DNA of 64,000 bases from Bremia lactucae (lineage: Eukaryota; Oomycota; Peronosporomycetes; Peronosporales; Peronosporaceae): contig NC_090614.1 of NCBI RefSeq assembly GCF_004359215.1, positions 3,670,716-3,734,715 on the forward strand. Reading direction: 5' to 3'. The notes beneath the pieces were generated by a model. That model did not search any database and had not been told where the DNA came from. It saw only the letters and a list, made by a program, of their open reading frames with translations. Both the position numbers and the translations under genes were made by a program. Of the stretch, positions 11,534-22,559 are shown one piece after another (position 1 is the stretch's first letter; the number at the start of each line of letters is the position of its first letter).

Positions 11534-12860
11534 TTTTGTCGAACTATCGACTGTTCACGTTGAAATGATAAGCGTTTTGAACCTCTTGCACATACTTAGA
11601 GCGAGGACAATTACATATTGGTGAGACTTGGCCATCTTTAGTTTTCAACACTTACGCCATGTTTTTCTGTCTATATATACTCGTCCATTTTAACTGAGGT
11701 ATTTTAATTGGCAACTTGTCGCTTGAAAAAAGAAACGTTAAATGTTCTATAGAGGCTAATACTCAGTGGGTCAAAAGTTGACTTCGAGCTAGAGCACGTC
11801 AGTCCTCATGCATGTAGTGGAATTAAATGCGTGCCCAATCAACCTTTTTAAAAACAGCCATTGAGTATTTGTGTGCTTAGAAGGCCTGCCAGCTAATTTG
11901 TAGTCCAATTTGAAAGATTTCTTAATACTACGAATCCGAAGTTATTACATGGATGTCCATTTTGATGCTTGTCAAATATTGGCTTTGAAGCTGGATTATT
12001 AACTCGAGAAATGGACGGGTTGAAGTTTTATCTAACAAAATGTAAGGTCGTAAACTTTTTATTTACTTAAACAAACTCGTGAGCTGCATATGCTCTTCAA
12101 CTGCTGCACGTCGCTACGACTATGATCAACAAGACCTGCTTATACATCATGACTCCGGGTCTCCTAGCGCGTCACTCTCTTTTGAAGGTGTTACAGGGGC
12201 TTAGTACATATGGTGGCAAATGAAGTTGCCAATCAATACGTTACAAGAAGACAAGTATTGGAGAGGATCCAAAATTTCTTGAAGAACTTAGCCTTCGATG
12301 AAAAAGATATGAAGCAATACGCATTCGACAAAAAAAGTAAGACAACCTCAGACTCGCAGCAAACATTCGCCCGCAATCAGTCGAGACATTTATAGAAAGA
12401 AACAAACGGCCGTGCGACTACACAGTCTCCTTTGGCCTATTGGTAAAAAAGCAAAGATGTCGAATGTCTTCCGTGTCGGAATGTATCCCGTTAACGTTTC
12501 ACGAATGTGTAGCTGTGGATTTGGTTTCTTTCATTTTGTAAAACTTCTGAATTGTGACGGAAGCAAACGTTGAGCAAAGCTAACTAACTTGTGCTCCCAT
12601 CACAAGCTCAGTAGGTTTCCAAACTTGTGAAACCATTTAGCAGCTACACATTCGTGTAACCTTAAAAGCATACATTCCAACACGAAGGTCACGTGTCACA
12701 GACGTGTCGCAAATCGCACGCATGACTGACCCTTTATAATACATATACTAATTATTAAAGGGAACTTTAGCAAGAAAAAGATAACTTCTCGAGTTTAAAA
12801 CTCAATGTGCCGATCCTTTCTAAACCCAAGCACAATACACTGACAATAAACATTGTTCAT
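11534..12860. other. Intergenic spacer with a possible acyl-carrier-protein remnant
   Basis: No intact gene. A 61-codon plus frame at 12210-12395 contains YVTRRQVLERIQNFLKNLAF, which resembles the helix before the phosphopantetheine motif of mitochondrial acyl carrier proteins. The D-S-L attachment motif is absent and the frame stops, so at most this is a relic. The rest is AT-rich. The last 130 bases lead into the 3' end of the minus-strand TIR gene. Confidence 0.3.
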
Positions 12861-15800
12861 TTACCTTTTTATAAAAACGTTTTCATTCGGCATCACGTCA
12901 AAGCTAATATTAATGGAATCACTCGATCCAGTCAGCTCCAGTATCGTAATTGACGAATCCGACGCTCCTTGGTGCGTGCTATGAGTGCTATCACTCGAAA
13001 GAGCGCCTCTCTTTAGCTGCTTGTGCTTGGCCTGCGCAACTCGAAGTGCTTCTTCATGCACCACATCCACCTTGTTAGTTCCATAAACATCAATCTCTTC
13101 ATCCGTATCAAAGTCCTCATCTTCCAGTCCTCCATACGTCAACCTTTCATCATCTTCATCAAACTCGTCCGTAATTCGTCCAAACGTTGAAAAATTGCCA
13201 ATCATCGAGTGCGATAGACTCAAATCCAACGCTTTATTGCGCGTCCGTCCACTCGTGACAGCAAATGTCTGCGAAAGCCGTAGTGGGGGTACTCCAAAGT
13301 TCGCTATATCACTATGTGAACTCGCATAGATACTTGACGAATGGCCAACGTGTCTTCGTACGCTTCGCTCTGTGGGATACAATGGATAAAAGGAATGTCG
13401 AGCCGACATGGCGCTTGGTCGTACTTCTCCAAACCTCCCATAGACTTGACTCTCTTTAGGAGGTCGCGCTTTGATCCGAAGACTAGAGACTTCTTCTCGA
13501 AGCGCATCAAGCAAGTGACGTAATGACTGACGAAAGCCCATCATATCACCTTTTGTAAAAAAATGAAAAAATTCACTCCGTGCGAGACTGTATTTCACCT
13601 CAAGACTCAACTCCATGCGATTAACCACAATAGGCAAGATTTTCTTCCCTTTATCTTCGGCAAAGGCCAATTGATCTTTCACCAATTCACTTGCAAGAGT
13701 CTTTTCTGAAAGAAGAATTACAAACACCGAGCACTTGAGAACCGCTTCTTTCGCTTGATGAATACGAACCGACAAATCTTCTTTCATCGGAATTGTAGAC
13801 TTCTTCCTCTCGTGCGCTTCCTCGTGATCCTCGGTACCAAAAGATGTCTCTTTCAGAGGCTTTCGGTCAACGTAACACCGTAACCCTCCTTCGCGGCACA
13901 ATTGAGCGCATAATTTCTGAACAAATCGTTGATGGTAGTCTCCATGACAAATAAACACAAACTCTTCGCCACTCGCAGTCGCTTTGTTTAAATCGTCAAG
14001 CGTTTCCACAATACTTTCATTCCCACCACGCGTGTCGAGACTCGTTGAATCAATCTCAACAATACGATCCCTCCGACCTCCACGCTTCGCAACGTCTTTA
14101 TTCATTGCTCGATAAAAGTAGTAGCCCCCCGTGTCAAGTACAATACTATCCGAAACGCCAGTATCATCCACAGAGCTACTCGCACTGCTTTCAATGCTCC
14201 CATTCGTCTTTACGTGGTCAAAATGACGTTGTTTTCCAGCAGACAATACGCCTTGTAACCCCATCGAACGCGAAGCCTTTTGACGATGATGATGATGATA
14301 CAACATCGATGGCATCATCAACTCTTCATCGTATTCATGAACGAACGAGCTATGCGAGTCCGACAAGTGGTCATTCATGGTATCATACGCTGATCCTGTC
14401 AGCATGTGCTCATCAAATCGCATTGAATCCATTCCATACGTGCTAATACCAGACATTCCGCAATGAAGACGTCGACTTGGATTCCCCTTCGCTCCAGGAT
14501 TAGAACACGTCAATGGCTTTGTCTCGGCACGTCGAATATTGCGCTGAATACTCTCCTCTTTGCGTTTTTCAATTTCATCGCGCATTCCATCTAACAGCAT
14601 GCGCAATTGAGTACGATACGCGTCTTCATCGTATTCATACACCACGTTATTGGCATCCACATGATTGATACGCACAATAGCACTTTCAAACGGGACAAGC
14701 TGTCGCGTATACAAATACACTTGCACTTCTTCCGAAATACTCGCCTGTTCCGTCGAAATGGCTAAAATTGGCGTTCCTACTTGTTTGGCCAAAGCCAATT
14801 CTTTTAAACACCATTCCGACAGTGCATAGTCTTCCGTAAGAATACAAAGCACCACCGCAGCATTCGTAATCCCTCGTGCAATCTCTTCTCGCCATACGGA
14901 GCCACCTCCAATGCCACTTGGATCCATTAAATCCAGCCATACGGTAATATGGGCCTCTTCAAGGGATTTCCGTACTTTCAATGCAAATTCAAGATGCGAG
15001 TGTGTATAACTAATCATAACATCCCGTGTCCCTGCGGCGCGTTTAATCTCAAATTGTAACCGCGTGGACGTCGTACAGTCAATAGGTCGAAATCCCTTGC
15101 CATTTGTCCGCATAATGTCGCCTCCCATACTCAATAACGCCAATGCCGTTTCCTGGTCGTCGCGTTTCACGGCGAAATGCAACGCCGTGTCACCAGTTAA
15201 TCCAACGTGGTGATTAATATCACCTCCACTTTCCACCAGAGCTTTAAACATCTCGACACTCGTGCCGCCGGCACAAGCAGCACACAAAATCGGCGTCATA
15301 TCACTCGCATCTACAATCGTTGGATCCGCACCGTGAGCTAACAGCACGTGCACGCTATCAACGCGATTCACACGCGCAGCCCAATGCAAAGCGGTACGTC
15401 CGTGTGCATCTTGAAAATTCGCATTTGCTTTTGCAGCAAGGAGAATCTCGAGGGCCTCCACCGCGCCAGTTACGGCAGCCCAATGCAATGGCGTACGTTT
15501 ATTTAGACCCACGTACCCCAACTCGCCCAAGACGTCCGGATGCACGTTTTTCCGTAATAACGTGCGAATCAATGCCACGTTATTCATTGCCGCGGCAGCG
15601 TGGAGTGGCGTCAACGCCACGTCACCACCCCAGTCTTCGAGCACTTGAGCAACCGCATAGTTTCCACGTAAATACGCCAATTGCAGCACGGTGATTGTAT
15701 TCATATGGCCAGGATCTGGAATTGCAAGATGATTCGCTCGTGCTCGAAGCAATTCGTGTACAATGTCTGGATGATCGGCCACAAAAAGAGGCGGTAAACG

Positions 15801-17378
15801 ACTTTCACATCGATGCGACGACTTGGAACAGAGATTCACGTTCGCGCCATGGGCAATGAGCCACTGGACTGCCGCCAAACGACCCGTACTCACGGCACAA
15901 TGAAGTGGTGTCACAAGGGTCGTTTTAAACACAGAACAACACAGTTCATCCGCTGGGACGACGGGTTTTGGGATCAAGAAACTTGCCAAGTACCAAAAGA
16001 GGTCCCCGGTACTAAAACGCACTCGGGAGACTTTATCCAATGCATTGACTTGAAAGTGCGCATGAACGAGTAATTCCATGGCTGCAATATTTCCTTGATA
16101 CGCTGCCACGTGCATGGGGTTTTTCGTTGCCAATCCAAAGATCCCAAATACCATCACGGGATCGGAATACAATTCATACGCAAATGCGTCACCAAGGTGA
16201 GTTTTCGCCATTCGAATGGAACGACGAAGGAGCTTTAAATCACCTAATTGAGCGCCTCGAAACAACCGCTTCCGGACGTCCGTGATAATCGTGGATCGTG
16301 CCATTTTCGAGCGTGTTGACTCGAGAGAAGACCCCCTTTTTTCGTGATGTTTTTTCTTTCGTTTCATCTTGGCACGCAACATATGCGCTTTCACGTCGCC
16401 AGTTTGATCACTTTCTTTAAAAGCGCCTAATTGCATTTTAATATGTTCTCGAAAACGCGCAAATGCACGCATGAGAACGAACAGGAGGTAAAACATTACG
16501 ACAGCCCCGCTACAAAAGAGAAACGCGAGGGCATTAAAATCGCATGCTTGAAAGAGTTTGCCACTGGCGACGTAGTAGATAAAAAAACCAAATACAAGAG
16601 CTTCGTAGACAAACATACCGACACTCACAAGCTCACAGATTTGAAGACAGATTGTTCGTTTGACCTTTTGCAAGCGACCACCTTCATCAATACGCTCTTC
16701 TCGTCGAAACGGTTCAAATAGTCGCCATCCAGACGCTGGGAGGCCTAGAATCAACACTGCCGGGAACAAATGATACACTAATGCTGCGAGTGCTAAGGAT
16801 TTGGAACAATTGGGTGCCGTACTTGAGAATAAAACTGTTAACGGCGAACCAATGTATAACGTGCTCTCTCGACTTCCGATTTCGTCTTCGAATTTGTAAA
16901 AATAGAAAAAACCCAGTGCAATTAAATCACCCAGGACAATGAAGTGGGACAATCGGAGTAACTTTCTTGCAAAGTACGAATTACTCTGAAATTGCCCAGT
17001 AAGGTATCGTTTGGGTAACTTTGACACCCCACGAAATTCGATGGAACTCATGCGCGTCGTGTGTTCTGTTGTATCGCCTTTGCTGCTTTGATCCGCGTCC
17101 GTGTTTTTGCGCAATCGAAGCGGTAAGTTGTGTTCTAGAGATCCGTGCTTGCTCGTGGAATGTATCGAATGCTGAACTTCCGTGTCGGACGTCTCGGCTG
17201 TTTGACTCCGACAGTAGGGCGATCTTCGTCCTCTTGGTGTGTCCGGATGAAACGTAGCTGAACACGAATACTCTTGAATGGGCGTCTCAATTTTGATATA
17301 TTGCGTCTCCGAGTTGCGCGAAGGCTGCGGCTCGGCGTGGTCGTCCGTGTGGATGGTCAGGTGAGTCTTGGGGTCCAT
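12861..17378 (-). CDS. Membrane-anchored ankyrin-TIR protein with second TIR-like domain (paralogue 1)
   Basis: One uninterrupted 1506-codon frame. I start it at the ATG at 17378 (MDPKTHL); the frame extends 13 codons upstream but only to a GTG. Four hydrophobic membrane segments lie at about 142-163, 192-213, 242-274 and 280-307, after a disordered Ser/Thr-rich N-terminus. A basic linker follows, then ankyrin repeats at about 420-775 (TPLHCAV, TPLHAAA, TPLHWAA, TALHWAA, TALHFAV). A TIR domain spans about 784-905 (RDVMISY, GGGSVWREEIARGI, SEWCLKELALA). Glu860 lies where plant TIR NADases carry the catalytic glutamate. After a His/Ser-rich linker, a TIR-like domain at about 1138-1290 (FVFICHGDYHQRF, ILLSEKT) has Gln1236 there. 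The tail is acidic. TIR domains act as NAD-consuming enzymes or signalling adaptors; the role here is inferred. A same-strand paralogue lies at 40468-45063. Confidence 0.85.
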   Translation of the reverse strand: MDPKTHLTIHTDDHAEPQPSRNSETQYIKIETPIQEYSCSATFHPDTPRGRRSPYCRSQTAETSDTEVQHSIHSTSKHGSLEHNLPLRLRKNTDADQSSKGDTTEHTTRMSSIEFRGVSKLPKRYLTGQFQSNSYFARKLLRLSHFIVLGDLIALGFFYFYKFEDEIGSRESTLYIGSPLTVLFSSTAPNCSKSLALAALVYHLFPAVLILGLPASGWRLFEPFRREERIDEGGRLQKVKRTICLQICELVSVGMFVYEALVFGFFIYYVASGKLFQACDFNALAFLFCSGAVVMFYLLFVLMRAFARFREHIKMQLGAFKESDQTGDVKAHMLRAKMKRKKKHHEKRGSSLESTRSKMARSTIITDVRKRLFRGAQLGDLKLLRRSIRMAKTHLGDAFAYELYSDPVMVFGIFGLATKNPMHVAAYQGNIAAMELLVHAHFQVNALDKVSRVRFSTGDLFWYLASFLIPKPVVPADELCCSVFKTTLVTPLHCAVSTGRLAAVQWLIAHGANVNLCSKSSHRCESRLPPLFVADHPDIVHELLRARANHLAIPDPGHMNTITVLQLAYLRGNYAVAQVLEDWGGDVALTPLHAAAAMNNVALIRTLLRKNVHPDVLGELGYVGLNKRTPLHWAAVTGAVEALEILLAAKANANFQDAHGRTALHWAARVNRVDSVHVLLAHGADPTIVDASDMTPILCAACAGGTSVEMFKALVESGGDINHHVGLTGDTALHFAVKRDDQETALALLSMGGDIMRTNGKGFRPIDCTTSTRLQFEIKRAAGTRDVMISYTHSHLEFALKVRKSLEEAHITVWLDLMDPSGIGGGSVWREEIARGITNAAVVLCILTEDYALSEWCLKELALAKQVGTPILAISTEQASISEEVQVYLYTRQLVPFESAIVRINHVDANNVVYEYDEDAYRTQLRMLLDGMRDEIEKRKEESIQRNIRRAETKPLTCSNPGAKGNPSRRLHCGMSGISTYGMDSMRFDEHMLTGSAYDTMNDHLSDSHSSFVHEYDEELMMPSMLYHHHHRQKASRSMGLQGVLSAGKQRHFDHVKTNGSIESSASSSVDDTGVSDSIVLDTGGYYFYRAMNKDVAKRGGRRDRIVEIDSTSLDTRGGNESIVETLDDLNKATASGEEFVFICHGDYHQRFVQKLCAQLCREGGLRCYVDRKPLKETSFGTEDHEEAHERKKSTIPMKEDLSVRIHQAKEAVLKCSVFVILLSEKTLASELVKDQLAFAEDKGKKILPIVVNRMELSLEVKYSLARSEFFHFFTKGDMMGFRQSLRHLLDALREEVSSLRIKARPPKESQVYGRFGEVRPSAMSARHSFYPLYPTERSVRRHVGHSSSIYASSHSDIANFGVPPLRLSQTFAVTSGRTRNKALDLSLSHSMIGNFSTFGRITDEFDEDDERLTYGGLEDEDFDTDEEIDVYGTNKVDVVHEEALRVAQAKHKQLKRGALSSDSTHSTHQGASDSSITILELTGSSDSINISFDVMPNENVFIKR

Positions 17379-18596
17379 AATACACTGAGAAATTGATAGA
17401 CATACGATATGGACCACATGACTTGATTAATATATGCTTGTATACAAACCGTATATCTTTCATCTCAAGAGCCGGAAGACATTGTGCACTCATTTTTATG
17501 GAATCGCAGACAGGTCGGGTCTTGGCATTTGTATGAGCAATCAAAATCGAAGGAATTAGATTTATTGAAGGCTGTGGCCAGTAATGACGTATACGGAAGG
17601 GATGACTCTTCCCCATCTGGATATGGGCAGTATTTGTGCTCATAAAAGGTCACGTAATACTTTAAAGAAAAGGAGACTTTGGTACTTTTTATGACCTTGG
17701 TAATGGCTGGGAATTGGGACTTATTATTCGCAAGGATGATGCCAACCGTACTTTTGATTTTGTAAGTCTACGTTAAGGCAATGGATACAATCATCGGAGA
17801 GGAACGAGTGCACCTGTCTGTACGATCGACTTTTATCGTGCGTGGTGGGTGATTGGACACCCTTGTAGCGCGTGTCTTCGCATATGTGCAGCAGTCAAAG
17901 TAGTGACGAGCTTATGAATATTCACCCGACTCTTTTCCCGCTCTCTTCCTTAAGTCAATAATCTTAAGTCGCAGTACTGTAATACTCGTCATCAAAGATT
18001 AGTTTAGCTAAATGACAACGCCTAGGCTGTGAATGCTCTGAACTTAGGCCATATGCGATATAACTACATAGGTTTTTCATTACTATCGTCCGACCTTGAG
18101 CAAGGGAATTCCAGCTGGCTACAGCCAAAAATATTTCAAATTTGACTTTTTAAATTGTGATGGGACGATTGTGAAGGAAGCTTGGCTTTCCGCCACGGCC
18201 TCACTCTGTCGAAAAGTCTGCCGTATCTGCTGCCTCCATGGGATAAGTGGCAAGTTGTACATATTCGTTGGACGCATTGCCATAACACCAAGCTGTAGCA
18301 TCTGTTAATGACTTGTTGTCTCGTAAAGAGCCTGCCAGTCACGGGAATGCTACTCTAGTTTGAATCCATAAGATCGAAAGCACGTTCTCAGTCGTACTGG
18401 ACCGATACTTTGTCGTTGAATCAGGCTTTGGTCAATTGTATGATTTAATGGTTGTCGCTTAGTTTATTATAAAACTTGCTTAGGCTTTCATTACCACGGA
18501 TTATTCATTCTTACAGTGCCCACCACAGAATACTAAAATATCAAGCCTTTTCTGAAATTTTAAGAAATCGGACCTAGCAAATTCGTCTTGTCCTTC
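17379..18596. other. Intergenic spacer between two minus-strand genes
   Basis: About 1.2 kb with no supported gene. Short frames on both strands overlap each other without recognisable motifs. It holds the promoter of the TIR gene at its left end and the 3' flank of cullin-3 at its right end. Confidence 0.5.
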
Positions 18597-20858
18597 TCAA
18601 GCTAAATAATTGTACATACGTCGATCCGTAACGCTACGTTGGAGGTACTCGCGCTCAATGAGACTTTCAATGCGTAGCTTAATGAGCTGAGGCGTTGGCG
18701 TGAAGCGACCGACCATCTGGCGCGTTACTTCGGCAATAAGCTGATTGTGTGGCATTTGCTTCCGTGTCTTCATAATTCGCACAATCGCGGCCTCAATGAG
18801 GTGTTTCCGATCTTCTGCGACCGTAGGTGGCAGCCCTTCCTTCGTGGCATGCAACGTCACCACTGGCAACAAGGACGTTTCTTTCTGCGATACAAGCGGG
18901 ATCCGTATACGCCGTAACTTAGACTTGTACAAGTCATTCACAATGAACGAATCACTCGCTTCATCAATACGCTTCCCTTTCGAGCTTTTGATTAAAATCT
19001 TATACTTTGGCGTACAGAGAGAAATGAGATGTCGTTTTAGATCGTTTACGTGAATTCTCGTGACATCCAATAGGTCGTTAAAACGCCATTTAGACCGCGA
19101 GTTAAAAAGCATTAAAATCACGGCTTGATACGTCGATACATTCAGTTCATGACGATGAAGAGCGTTGTCTGAAGGTGAAGCGAAGGTTGCACGAAGGTCG
19201 ACGGTCCCCATATTGGCCATCCACGCCAATTTGCGCCCATTATGTCGCGTGTAATAGAACGCTTCAAAGGTTCGAGTCAATTGAATCAATTCAAGTGGAA
19301 GCGCACATGTAGGAGCCATCTCTGTGGGCCAGAAACCACTTGTCAGCACATGAACGGACAAGACCATGGGAGGTACCGGTAGATCAATTTCAAGACCGGT
19401 ACTTCGGTCAGTATTTCCTGCCTTTTTAAACAATTCCATCAGGTCTTTCGAAATATTCATATCCTTAAACATTCCTTCGAGTTTCGACGTGAATTGATAC
19501 CCACACTCGGCTTTCAGCTTTGAAATCACGAGTTTTTCGGCCTCGTCCGATGTGCCACGACTGTTTAAAAGGCGTTTGGCCAGTAAAACTTTATAAAATT
19601 CTTCAAACACGTCTTTATCTTGCAAGTACCGAAACAGCGCAATGATTTGAGTGACACGAGTATCCATTTCTTCTTGAAATCGATTCTTGGATCGAAGTAA
19701 TTCATCGAGATAATGGGCTAAATACCCCGCACAGATTGTATTGGTATTCATAAAGGCCTCAAATCCTTGCTTCATGGATTTATAAAATTGCGTATCCTCC
19801 AAGAAACAATTCGACAAGAAATTCAAGAGTGTTTCACGCAACGTTAATAATTTGTCCACAAATTGAGACGCATCCAACGCCGTGTCAGCACACGATTGTG
19901 TCTTGACAAACTCATTTCCCTCACTAATAACATACTGCAATAAACACTCACTCATTCTTGGCAATGTACTCGGTACACGTCGAAATAATGCGTACATTCG
20001 ACGTAAAGCTTGCGTTTTATGATCTCGAAAGAGCGCATTACACCCCGATGCCTCCATTTCTACCAAAGCTTGGGCTTGATTCTTAATCAATTGAGTCTCT
20101 ACGATTGATTTTAATTTATGCTCCGTCGACGGATGCAAGTACTGCAACACCCGTGCGCTTTCTTCATTTAATCGTTGTTCGGCTTTTTCCAAATATTCGG
20201 GACAAGTGGCAACATCAAGCATCATTTGAGCTTCAGCTCGATAGAACTCTAGTGTCGTGTCTAGAAAACCTTTCTCAAATTCCATCTCGTATACTGTGTT
20301 GGAATGTACGCCAAGATCAACGAGCATTCGAAGGACGTTCTTTAAAAGGTCCCGATCCACGAGCTCGCCGTGACGTTCTCGCTCAATACTTCCAAGCAGG
20401 CAACCACGTAAGCGCTCACGGACGCTATTGTGACGGATAATAATGTCTCGAAAGAGATACAAACCATTATCATAGACTGGAAGCTTGCGCTTTTGCGTCA
20501 CGTACGTTCGATCCATGTACATGAGAATATCACGGACCATAGTCATAACGACTTGGTGGTCGACCCACTGGTCATTTAGCGCTCGAAGTAGCATCTCATC
20601 CGTGACACTAGATACAATCTGTGCAACTTCGTTCAAATGTTCCGTGATGACGCCAACGACACCGTTGTAGAGCAAGTCGCCGTGCTTGTGAAGCACGAGA
20701 TTATATGAATTGCGATAAAGTTCTTCAAACGAAAGCACGCTCGCGTTATGCGAGAAAATCTCGTAAATGGCCGTACGTAGTGATGCCCAGATTTCTTTGG
20801 CACGCGCTGGGTCCATGCCCATGTTCTGGCGATAGGGCTTGATCACCAACTTCTTCAT
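18597..20858 (-). CDS. CUL3: Cullin-3, scaffold of BTB-type ubiquitin ligases
   Basis: Intronless frame of 753 codons from the ATG at 20858 (MKKLVIKPYRQNMGMDP); a GTG five codons upstream also extends the frame but is not needed. The N-terminus carries the CUL3-type block LSFEELYRNSYNLVLHKHG, which in this family contacts BTB adaptors. The cullin-homology region follows, with FEEFYKVLLAKRLLN and ECGYQFTSKLEGMFKDM. The C-terminus has the Nedd8 winged-helix site IVRIMKTRKQMPHN, with acceptor Lys at about 697, and ends REYLQRSVTDRRMYNYLA. The length is close to animal CUL3 (768). CUL3 bridges BTB-domain substrate receptors and RBX1 and is switched on by neddylation. The usual acceptor lysine and cullin tail are both present, so it should be functional. 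Confidence 0.95.
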   Translation of the reverse strand: MKKLVIKPYRQNMGMDPARAKEIWASLRTAIYEIFSHNASVLSFEELYRNSYNLVLHKHGDLLYNGVVGVITEHLNEVAQIVSSVTDEMLLRALNDQWVDHQVVMTMVRDILMYMDRTYVTQKRKLPVYDNGLYLFRDIIIRHNSVRERLRGCLLGSIERERHGELVDRDLLKNVLRMLVDLGVHSNTVYEMEFEKGFLDTTLEFYRAEAQMMLDVATCPEYLEKAEQRLNEESARVLQYLHPSTEHKLKSIVETQLIKNQAQALVEMEASGCNALFRDHKTQALRRMYALFRRVPSTLPRMSECLLQYVISEGNEFVKTQSCADTALDASQFVDKLLTLRETLLNFLSNCFLEDTQFYKSMKQGFEAFMNTNTICAGYLAHYLDELLRSKNRFQEEMDTRVTQIIALFRYLQDKDVFEEFYKVLLAKRLLNSRGTSDEAEKLVISKLKAECGYQFTSKLEGMFKDMNISKDLMELFKKAGNTDRSTGLEIDLPVPPMVLSVHVLTSGFWPTEMAPTCALPLELIQLTRTFEAFYYTRHNGRKLAWMANMGTVDLRATFASPSDNALHRHELNVSTYQAVILMLFNSRSKWRFNDLLDVTRIHVNDLKRHLISLCTPKYKILIKSSKGKRIDEASDSFIVNDLYKSKLRRIRIPLVSQKETSLLPVVTLHATKEGLPPTVAEDRKHLIEAAIVRIMKTRKQMPHNQLIAEVTRQMVGRFTPTPQLIKLRIESLIEREYLQRSVTDRRMYNYLA

Positions 20859-21069
20859 ACCGAAGGCGTGCACGAAAGGTTTATGACGTGGTCGAGGTTG
20901 GTGAAGGAGTGGCTTGATTGGTCAAAAATACATGGAATCGAACAAACGATTTCCGATTGAAGAGCACTTGTTGATCTTTACGAGTCAGAAGTCGGTCATT
21001 TTATGAACTTTTACTGCAAGGATTGCTGTGTTTTAAGTGTGTTTTTTTACTATGAGAGAAGGCGACCGA

Positions 21070-21238
21070 TGTAACGGTGTGTACCGTTACATAAATTTTA
21101 TTTCCTATAAGAGGAATAACAATAATTATCTCCTATAATTTGGTATTATTAGAACTATTCTAGTCAAAATTAATAACGGTAATAATTTGTACGTTTTTGT
21201 CTATTTCCTCTTTTCGGTATTATCAATGCAAAAAGACA
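21070..21238 (+). repeat. 5' LTR fragment of copy A
   Basis: Begins TGTAACGG and matches the opening of the copy F LTR and the 26022-26480 repeat (shared TTTCCTATAAGAGGAA and GGTATTATT blocks). It breaks off after about 170 bp, where gag sequence begins. Confidence 0.75.
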
Positions 21239-21361
21239 TTAGTCTGGAACAGGCTTTTGTCCACTCGGGTGCATATCGTCCACCGAGACGACAAGAAAAC
21301 AGAGGTCTTCAGAACACATGAATTTCTCGTATGTAGAGAGCGAGAAACCTCGCTCTTCAAG

Positions 21362-22120
21362 TTACAAACGGTTACGAAAATGTAATCGTTGTCAAGAATG
21401 GGCCACTACGCCTATGAGTGTAGTGCCCACGGCCAGTGCCTCAAAGCACCTCGCAAAACGATCGACCTCTCGCTAGGAACAGCGGAGGATGCGGATCCGA
21501 CGATTTGCGAAATTGCAACGGCGAGGCGGATAGTCGAAAACCGGTCGGGGTCAGTAGGTGCGGAGAGCCCTACTGATCCAACAACGTCAAAAGAATTTGC
21601 AGGCCTTTGACGAAAGTTGCTCCTCACACACAAACATTGTGTGTAACTGTCCCAGCGGATGAGGTTAACCACATCATTCTGATAATAAGAGTTTCAAGTA
21701 AGTTGCCACTTACGTCCCTTGTCGATTGTAGGGCGTCGAATAATTTCATTACTTGCCAATTGCCAGAAGTCAAAAAAATGAGCGCGATACACCTCTAACA
21801 AGGATGACAGTGCGCCTAGCAACAGGTGCATTTGTAACGGTTAAGAAACGTGTAGATACACGTTAAAGGGTAAGCAATACGTTAATGATTTCATCGTACT
21901 AGATTGGATCACATATTGATGTCATCCTTGGACTACCTTGGCTCAATAAGAACGAACCATGTATGAACTGGCAGCATCAAGCCGTGACGATGCATGTCTC
22001 TTCTTCATCAGATCGCCAGCTAATGAACGTATCAAAGCGTCCACAAGCGTGTGGATGTTTTACAAGTGAGACGATGGCCTCACTTGTGGTTCAGTCGTTT
22101 GCACGACTGCACAAGACCTC
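21362..22120 (+). pseudogene. Gag zinc knuckle and aspartic protease remnant (copy A)
   Basis: A CCHC zinc knuckle is readable across a one-base shift: CNRC, then GHYAYEC. Downstream, protease sequence appears in several frames, including DCRASNNFI (active-site block with the usual Gly replaced by Arg) and DVILGLPWLNKNEPCMNWQ. Homologous blocks occur in copies C and F, which confirms the assignment. Confidence 0.75.
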
Positions 22121-22559
22121 AGCGTGAATACCCGTCACACTGTGGAGTTATAATCCGACGGCTGTGCACAAGCACAGGCAGCGTCGAAGTTTGACAACTC
22201 GAATAAGTTAAGTGGGACGAAACAAGGTTTCTTACTCGAAAACAACATCCAAGAAAATTTGAATTGCCTGTCTTTAAGTGACAGTGCAAAAGTCCTAGAT
22301 CAACTGGAGAGTCGATCGCAGAGGATCTCGATGTGGTAGCGCAACCACAGCAAGAGGCAGTTGGGGAGGATACCCCCCCCCCCAAATAATTTTTGTGGGA
22401 CTAAGTCCCCGAAAACCTGTGGTCAAAGGTTCTCAGGTACCTTTAGAAATAATTTCCAAAGAGGAAACTGAGATAATCAATGTCTTAGTGAACAATGAAT
22501 GAAGTGTAGGCGCTTTTACACTTGATATATTAGCGCCTCCGAAGTTAACTTCGGAGATT

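Noticed and set aside
14045..14446. 133-codon plus frame opposite the TIR gene
   Set aside because: It mirrors a His/Ser-rich linker of the 1505-residue minus-strand protein and has no independent support.
17287..17653. Overlapping minus frames upstream of TIR paralogue 1
   Set aside because: They are out of frame with the TIR protein, lack motifs and are probably promoter or leader sequence.
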